Assembly: GCA_033855775.1 (NCBI GenBank)
Contig: JAWVFT010000120.1
Location: 1-28,280, forward strand
Reading direction: 5' to 3'
Source: DASVTR01 sp033855775
Lineage (GTDB): Bacteria > Acidobacteriota > Blastocatellia > Pyrinomonadales > Pyrinomonadaceae
DNA: 28,280 nt
In this document: positions 23,530-28,280 of the stretch, one piece after another
Numbering within the stretch: the stretch's first letter is position 1
Layout: each line of letters starts with the position of its first letter
Notes under the pieces: model-generated
What the model was told of the DNA's origin: nothing
The model's database searches: none
What the model saw: only the letters and a program-made list of their open reading frames with translations
Program-made: the position numbers and the translations under genes

Positions 23530-24398
23530 GTGATTTTCTCACAAACCTTGTGGCCCGCGCCTTGAATCGCGCCGAAGCGGTGCGGCCTCGCATCGCCTCG
23601 CGCTTCGAGCCGCCCTCGCTCGCGGCCACGTCTCCCTTTGGCTCCGCGCCGCGAGATGCGGAACTGGCGGCCACCGACTCGTTCATCGAAACGCCTTCGC
23701 CGCAACCTACGGACGCGCGCCCCGCAAACTTCTTACAGCCCACAGCCGACCATTTGACGAGGCCCACGCCAACCCCGCCGACGCCACTTAGAGAAAGCAG
23801 CGACGAGCATCACGCGCGCCGCCAGCCTGACGAATCAACGACTCGACTTGACGAAGCGCGCGTTGAGCGCAGCACGCCCTTGATTCCGACGCCTTCATCT
23901 TCGCAGACAATGGAGAGCCAGCCGCGACGGATGAAGGCGGACGCAGCAACAAGCTTTGAGTCGCGCGAAGAGCAAGCGGAGGCGCGCTTGTCCGATAGCG
24001 AGCAGTCGCGCGTTGAAGCCGTCAGAGTTTCCGAGAGCGAGCGTTTGTTTGACGACGCTGGCCTGCGCCGTCTTGAAGAGCGAGTGCGCCGCAACGAAGC
24101 CGCGCAACGCGAGCGGCAGCAGCAGCAGACGGAAGCCGCGTCTATCGTCGCAGCCGCGCCGCAGCGAAACGTTGAGCCGCGCCTCAGCCTTGCGCCTGCG
24201 GCGCAGAAGCCGGAAGCGTTGGCCGCGCCCGCCGAGCTTCCAGAGCCGAGTCCGAGCATCAACGTCACGATTGGCCGCATTGACGTGCGCGCGGTGATGC
24301 CGCAGGCGTCTGTTCCTGTTCGCGCGGCGGCTGAGCGTCCGCGTCCCGCGCTCTCGCTGGAAGATTATTTGAAGCAGCGTGAAGGGGGGCAGCGATGA
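23526..24398 (+). CDS. Disordered eCIS-operon protein with a conserved C-terminal strand motif
   Basis: I take ATG 23526, which overlaps the upstream stop as ATGA, rather than an in-frame ATG at 23490; this gives 290 residues. After a short helical start (MSDFLTNLVARALNRAEAVR) nearly all of the protein is low-complexity, rich in Pro, Ala, Ser, Arg, Glu and Gln, with no predicted globular fold. A likely charged coiled coil lies at about 175-205 (RRLEERVRRNEAAQRERQQQQ). The last about 45 residues contain INVTIGRIDVRAV and then PALSLEDYLKQREGG. A similar strand plus 'lsLdDYL..R' ending is, from memory, seen in proteins at this position of tail-like clusters. It may be a flexible linker or scaffold, or tape-measure-like. 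The function is unknown. Confidence 0.7.
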   Translation: MSDFLTNLVARALNRAEAVRPRIASRFEPPSLAATSPFGSAPRDAELAATDSFIETPSPQPTDARPANFLQPTADHLTRPTPTPPTPLRESSDEHHARRQPDESTTRLDEARVERSTPLIPTPSSSQTMESQPRRMKADAATSFESREEQAEARLSDSEQSRVEAVRVSESERLFDDAGLRRLEERVRRNEAAQRERQQQQTEAASIVAAAPQRNVEPRLSLAPAAQKPEALAAPAELPEPSPSINVTIGRIDVRAVMPQASVPVRAAAERPRPALSLEDYLKQREGGQR

Positions 24399-25756
24399 GC
24401 ACCGCGCTGGCGATTGCTTCCGTGACGGCGGTCTTGAAGGACTTGCTCAACAACGGGCTGATTGACCATAACGTGACGGCGGCCCTCGGCGATGTCACCG
24501 TGACGGCCTTGCCGCCCGACCGCATTGACCCGACGGCCAACGACTTCACCAGCCGCCTCAATCTCTTTCTCTACAAGGCGACGCCAAACGCGAGTTGGCG
24601 CAACGTGGGCTTGCCGAGCCGCGATTCCAACGGTGACCGCGTGAGCAATCAACCGCTCGCCCTTGACCTGCACTATCTGTTGACGGCTTACGGCACGGGC
24701 GAACTGCACTCGGAAATCCTGCTCGGCTACGGGATGCAGATTCTGCACGAGACGCCCATCCTGACGCGCGCCGCGATTCGTCAATCGCTTCAGCCGCCGA
24801 CGCCCGGCTTCAACGTCTCTGGGCTGCCGCCGCAGTTGCAGGCTCTCTTCACTTCGGAACTGGCCGAGCAGATTGAGTTGGTCAAAGTCCTACCGGAGAC
24901 GATGACGAACGACGAGTCGTCGAATCTCTGGTCGGCGATGCAAACAAGCTATCGTCCGAGTTCGGCTTACGTGGCCTCCGTCGTCCTGATTGAAAGCAAG
25001 CGTTCAACGAAGTCCGCGCTGCCCGTGCGTGCGCGCAACATCTACGTCATCCCGTTCAAGCAGCCCGTCGTCGAAGAGCTTAAATCTCAGGCGACTCCGG
25101 GCGGCGAGATTGTCTCCAACCAGCCGATACTTGCCGGCCAGAATCTAGTCATCTCCGGCCAGCAACTACGCGGCGAAGTGACGACGCTCAGCATCAGCGG
25201 CGTCGAAGTTCTGCCCACGGACGCGGACACAACAGAGACGCAGATTATCATCCCCATTCCGGCGAGCGTGCCTGCGGGCGTGCAGGGCGTGCAGGTCATA
25301 CATCGTCTGTTGATGGGTTCGCCGCCCGTGCCGCATGCCGGAGTCTCTTCAAACATCGCTGCCTTTGTCTTGCAGCCGCGCATCGTCGAGCCAATCAATG
25401 TGCTGAACGTGACGGGCGCGGGCAGCAACCCGCGCGCCGCCGATATTAACCTGACGATTGCGCCGCCCGTCGGCCCGACGCAGCGCGTCGTCCTGCTGCT
25501 CAATGAATTTTTCCCGCCCGCGAGCCCGCTGCCTTCGCCGCCGAGCGCGTTGGCCTACAGCTTCATTGCTCCGTCGCGGCTCAACTTGCAGAGTCCGCCG
25601 CCGAACATGCCCGGCCCGTCTTCCAGTTTGACGATTCCCGTCAGCGGCGTGCGGGCCGGAAAGTATTTGGCGCGCATTCAGGTGGACGGCGCGGAGAGCG
25701 TCCTTGGAACGGACGCAGGCGGGCGTTACATCAGCCCGCAGCTTGAGATTTTGTGA
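24395..25756 (+). CDS. Pvc16/DUF4255-like protein, candidate tail terminator or cap
   Basis: The N-terminal about 190 residues of this 453-residue protein resemble the DUF4255/Pvc16_N domain: an opening helix IASVTAVLKDLLNNGL, then a strand region VTVTALPPDRID, the LNLFLYKATPNASWRN segment, and PLALDLHYLLTAYG followed by EILLGYGMQILHETP. In PVC/Afp systems the corresponding gene 16 product caps the tail opposite the baseplate and limits its length. The C-terminal half (about 230-450) is strand-rich with IPT/TIG-like features (ILAGQNLVISGQQLRG, then SISGVEVLP and IIIPIPASVPAGVQGVQVIH), so it may be a surface or cargo-facing immunoglobulin-like extension. The start overlaps the previous stop (ATGA), and the ATPase gene follows after 16 bp. 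The C-terminal extension is longer than a minimal terminator needs. Confidence 0.8.
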   Translation: MSTALAIASVTAVLKDLLNNGLIDHNVTAALGDVTVTALPPDRIDPTANDFTSRLNLFLYKATPNASWRNVGLPSRDSNGDRVSNQPLALDLHYLLTAYGTGELHSEILLGYGMQILHETPILTRAAIRQSLQPPTPGFNVSGLPPQLQALFTSELAEQIELVKVLPETMTNDESSNLWSAMQTSYRPSSAYVASVVLIESKRSTKSALPVRARNIYVIPFKQPVVEELKSQATPGGEIVSNQPILAGQNLVISGQQLRGEVTTLSISGVEVLPTDADTTETQIIIPIPASVPAGVQGVQVIHRLLMGSPPVPHAGVSSNIAAFVLQPRIVEPINVLNVTGAGSNPRAADINLTIAPPVGPTQRVVLLLNEFFPPASPLPSPPSALAYSFIAPSRLNLQSPPPNMPGPSSSLTIPVSGVRAGKYLARIQVDGAESVLGTDAGGRYISPQLEIL

Positions 25757-25772
25757 AGGCTCGAAAGATTGT

Positions 25773-27749
25773 ATGAACGCGCGAAGCTACGACACGAATG
25801 ATTGGCAGGAAGCGAACCGCGACGCTTTGCTCGCCGCCGTCGCGCGCCTGCGCTCCGCGCTTGAGCTTTATCTTGAGCGCCGCGCCGGAGTCGTCGTTCA
25901 ACCAGCATTGGCCGAGTCGCCGTTGGAAACAAACGACAGCGAAGCGCTCGAACCGGCGTTGCTCGCCGACCTGCGCGAGAAATTCAGCCTGTCCAACTTT
26001 GAGCGCGACGTGTTGTTGATGTGCGTGGCGTTGGAACTCGACGCGGCCTTCGCGCCGCTCTGCGCGGCGGCGCACGACGAAGCCAGACGCGCTTTCCCGA
26101 CCTTCGCTCTGGCGTTTGAAATTCTTGAGGGTGCGCATTGGAGCGCGGTCGCTCCGGGCGGGGCTTTGCGTCGCTGGCGATTGATTGAGATTGGCGCGGG
26201 CGAGACTTTGATGACGAGCCAGTTGCGCGTTGATGAGCGCGTGTTGCACTTCCTCCTTGGCGTCTATTCTTTGGACGAGCGGTTGCAAAGTTTCGTCGAG
26301 CCGGTCGCTCCGATTCGCGCTCTGCCCATCTCCTATCGCGCGCACGCGGAGCAGATTGTCACGCTCTGGACCGGACACGCGGAGCAGCAGGAGTTGTGGC
26401 CCGTCATTCAACTGACGGGCGACGGGCGCGGCGGACAGCTTGCTCTCGCCGCCGTCTCTTGCGGGCAGTTGGGCTTGCGCCTGCACGCGCTGCGGGCCTC
26501 CGACATTCCCGCCAACGGTAACGAGCGCGAAGCTCTGGCGAGGCTCTGGGAGAGAGAAGCTCTCTTGAGCAACAGCGGGCTGCTGATTGACTTGAACGGG
26601 ACGGAACAGTTGGAAGCGGTGTCGGCCTTCGCGGAGCGTTTGCGCGGCCTGCTGTTCATCGCCGGAGACGGCTTGTTGCGCTTGAACGGGCGCGCGGTTG
26701 TGCGTCTCGTCGTCAACAGACCGGAGGCGGCTGAGCAGCGCGCCCTCTGGGAAAATTCGCTCGGCCCGCTCGCGGCCAAGCTCAACGGTCATCTCGACAA
26801 GATTGTCGCGCAGTTTCCGTTCGATGTTCCGGCGATTGAAAACACGGGACGCGCGTTGCGTGAGAGCGCGCAATTGATAGACGCGGAGACGCTCGGCGCG
26901 CTGCTCTGGGATAACTGCCGCGCGCTGGCCCGCCCGCGTCTTGAAGGCCAGGCGGAGCGCGTTGAAACGCTCGCCACATGGGACGACATCGTGCTGCCCG
27001 AAGCGCAGTTGCAAACGCTGCGCGAAATCTCCATCCATGTTCGCCAGCGCACGCGCGTCTATGACACTTGGGGCTTCGCTGCGCGCGGCCTGCGCGGGCT
27101 TGGCATCACAGCCCTCTTCGCGGGGGCGAGCGGAACGGGCAAGACTCTGGCGGCGGAGATTATCGCCAGCGAGCTCAAGCTCGATTTGTATCGCATTGAT
27201 TTGAGCCGCGTCGTCAGCAAGTACATCGGTGAGACTGAGAAGAATCTGCGCGGCGTCTTCGATGCGGCTGAAGAGGGCGGAGCCATCCTGCTGTTTGACG
27301 AGGCCGACGCGCTCTTCGGCAAGCGCAGCGAGGTCAAGGACGCGCACGACCGCTTCGCCAACATAGAGGTCAGCTATCTCTTGCAGCGGATGGAGTCGTA
27401 TCGCGGGCTGGCGATTCTGACGACCAACCTGCGCGGCTCGCTCGACCAAGCTTTCCTGCGTCGCATCCGCTTCATCGTTTCATTTCCATTTCCAGACGCC
27501 AGCCTGCGCGCGAGAATCTGGCAACGCATCTTTCCGCACGCCACGCCGACCGAAGGCCTGGACATCGGCAAGCTCGCGCGCCTCAATCTGACCGGCGGCA
27601 ATATCCGCAACATCGCTCTCAACGCAGCCTTCCTCGCCGCGGAATCGTCGGAACCCGTGCGCATGCGACACCTCTTGCACACGGCGCGCGGCGAGTACGG
27701 CAAGATGGAGCGGCAACTGAGCGAGACGGAGATTGGAGGCTGGCTATGA
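25773..27749 (+). CDS. AAA+ ATPase of the contractile injection system (Afp15/Pvc15-like)
   Basis: ATG 25773 gives 658 residues; an upstream in-frame start (25704) would run deep into the previous gene and is less likely. The N-terminal 420 residues are helical and of an ATPase-specific type, including LREKFSLSNFERDVLLMCVA and a degenerate second domain. The C-terminal part is a classic AAA+ module: Walker A GASGTGKT at 451-458, sensor-like SKYIGETEKNLRGVF, Walker B ILLFDEADALFGKRS with D509/E510, and FLRRIRFIVSFPFPD with probable arginine fingers. Such ATPases are conserved in eCIS loci and are thought to act in assembly, folding or cargo loading. The protein is probably cytosolic, with no signal peptide. 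The 3' end overlaps the next gene by 4 bp (ATGA). Confidence 0.9.
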   Translation: MNARSYDTNDWQEANRDALLAAVARLRSALELYLERRAGVVVQPALAESPLETNDSEALEPALLADLREKFSLSNFERDVLLMCVALELDAAFAPLCAAAHDEARRAFPTFALAFEILEGAHWSAVAPGGALRRWRLIEIGAGETLMTSQLRVDERVLHFLLGVYSLDERLQSFVEPVAPIRALPISYRAHAEQIVTLWTGHAEQQELWPVIQLTGDGRGGQLALAAVSCGQLGLRLHALRASDIPANGNEREALARLWEREALLSNSGLLIDLNGTEQLEAVSAFAERLRGLLFIAGDGLLRLNGRAVVRLVVNRPEAAEQRALWENSLGPLAAKLNGHLDKIVAQFPFDVPAIENTGRALRESAQLIDAETLGALLWDNCRALARPRLEGQAERVETLATWDDIVLPEAQLQTLREISIHVRQRTRVYDTWGFAARGLRGLGITALFAGASGTGKTLAAEIIASELKLDLYRIDLSRVVSKYIGETEKNLRGVFDAAEEGGAILLFDEADALFGKRSEVKDAHDRFANIEVSYLLQRMESYRGLAILTTNLRGSLDQAFLRRIRFIVSFPFPDASLRARIWQRIFPHATPTEGLDIGKLARLNLTGGNIRNIALNAAFLAAESSEPVRMRHLLHTARGEYGKMERQLSETEIGGWL

Positions 27750-28150
27750 ATCGCATGGAGCAGCGCGCCCTCTGGCTCGCGCGACATAGAGAGCAATCGT
27801 CGCCCGCCGCGTCTCAGCCGGATACATCGCGCGCGGAACACAACGCCGCCGCGCTTCATCAAGAGCCTTTGGCGCATGAGACGCACGCGAGCGAGCGCGC
27901 CTCCGTCAACCTGCATATCGAAGAGTTGGTCTTGCACGGGTTCGCCCCGCACGACCGCTACCGGATTGGCGACGCCGTGCAGCACGAACTGGCGCGGCTG
28001 CTTTCGACGCGCGGCGCTCCTTCGGCCCTGCGCGCGGGCGGCGAACACGCGCGCCTGAGCGCAGGCTCCTTCAATGTGACGAGTGGCGCGGAAGCGAAGA
28101 AGGTCGGCCAGGGAGTCGCGCGGGCTGTCTTTGGAGAATTAAAACGATGA
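27746..28150 (+). CDS. Small conserved eCIS-operon protein of unknown function
   Basis: I recognise no named domain in this 134-residue protein. The first about 50 residues are polar and probably disordered (rich in Ala, Ser, His, Gln and Arg). A folded-looking core follows: VNLHIEELVLHGFAPHDRYR (53-72), then IGDAVQHELARLLSTRG, and a conserved-looking end SFNV..GAEAKKVGQGVARAVFGELK. Proteins with an 'lhI.ElvL.Gf...d' motif and a C-terminal 'G..iA.aVyggL' often occur between the AAA+ ATPase and DUF4157 genes of tail-like clusters, which is its position here. It overlaps both neighbours by ATGA, so it is made in a coupled manner with them. A role as an adaptor or chaperone for the ATPase or for cargo is guesswork. 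Confidence 0.7.
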   Translation: MNRMEQRALWLARHREQSSPAASQPDTSRAEHNAAALHQEPLAHETHASERASVNLHIEELVLHGFAPHDRYRIGDAVQHELARLLSTRGAPSALRAGGEHARLSAGSFNVTSGAEAKKVGQGVARAVFGELKR

Positions 28151-28280
28151 GCGCGCAGCCCAACGGTCCTGTCAAAGCGGCGCCCGAAAGGGTCGCCACG
28201 GTGAAGGCTGCGCACGCCCCGAAGCACAGCCTGACGCCCGCCGCGCGCAGCATCCTGCAACGCAAGTGCGCCTGCGGTTC
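28147..28280 (+). CDS. N-terminus of a DUF4157-type eCIS-associated protein, cut by the window edge
   Basis: Only about 44 residues are present, starting at the ATG that overlaps the upstream stop (ATGA) and continuing past 28280. The start is basic, Ala/Pro-rich and disordered. It then reads LTPAARSILQRKCACG, where the 'LQR.CACG' element (residues 37-44, C41 and C43) is the usual lead-in of DUF4157-containing proteins found in eCIS loci. These are large, partly protease-like proteins of uncertain function that are often candidate tail-associated or toxin-type components. The diagnostic domain itself, with its HExxH-type motif, is outside the window, so the assignment rests on the lead-in motif and the gene order. 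Confidence 0.55.
   Translation, partial: MSAQPNGPVKAAPERVATVKAAHAPKHSLTPAARSILQRKCACG

Noticed and set aside
25704..25772. Upstream start for the AAA+ ATPase
   Set aside because: It would overlap the Pvc16-like gene by more than 50 bp without ribosome binding support. ATG 25773 fits the operon spacing better.
25731..27449. 572-codon minus-strand frame antisense to the AAA+ ATPase
   Set aside because: Long antisense frames are expected in GC-rich DNA opposite a strongly biased gene. The sense frame has full AAA+ motifs, whereas the antisense product is Gln/Arg/Ala-rich with no motif.

Overview
The window is GC-rich bacterial DNA with long, densely packed plus-strand genes. It holds three blocks: a plasmid-type replication/partition module (about 1-2861), a hybrid NRPS-PKS assembly line with a stand-alone thioesterase (3113-20039), and the first part of a contractile phage-tail-like (extracellular contractile injection system, eCIS) operon that runs off the right edge (20626-28280). 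No rRNA, tRNA, CRISPR array, transposase or integrase was seen. The host cannot be fixed from sequence alone. The combination (ParA/Rep module, lone NRPS-PKS genes, eCIS with Pvc16-like, AAA+ and DUF4157-type genes) fits a large plasmid or chromid of a soil-type phylum. Acidobacteriota is my tentative preference; Myxococcota, Cyanobacteria and others are not excluded.

Block 1: a ParB-like fragment, an AT-rich spacer with a TTGACA-type promoter, a 63-aa helix-turn-helix protein, a ParA ATPase, and a winged-helix-type replication initiator. The last three overlap end to start and look like one operon. The initiator gene carries three clusters of an 8-bp repeat (consensus GTACCGSA). Because 8 is not a multiple of 3, this repeat is conserved as DNA rather than as peptide, so it may be an intragenic iteron set and replication origin. 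This block is visibly less GC-rich than the rest.

Block 2: NRPS1 (C-A-T), PKS (KS-AT-KR-ACP) and NRPS3 (C-A-T-C-A-nMT-T) are joined by 8-bp ATG/TGA overlaps and are surely co-translated. The AT signature indicates malonyl-CoA. The two NRPS3 adenylation pockets read by eye as glutamine and leucine, and the last module carries an N-methyltransferase. The colinear prediction is [acyl?]-X-(malonate-extended, ketoreduced)-Gln-N-methyl-Leu. The X plus ketide portion would be a statine-type gamma-amino-beta-hydroxy acid if X is an alpha-amino acid. The line ends in a carrier domain with no thioesterase or reductase. A discrete type II thioesterase follows after 119 bp.

Block 3: after a 586-bp gene-poor gap come tail sheath, tail tube, a zinc-ribbon-like baseplate-associated protein, a disordered protein, a Pvc16/DUF4255-like tail-terminator candidate, an AAA+ ATPase, a small conserved protein, and the start of a DUF4157-type protein. 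Most junctions overlap by the 4-bp ATGA, so this is one transcription unit. The tail operon and the assembly line are probably separate transcription units on the same replicon; any functional link between them is only a hypothesis.
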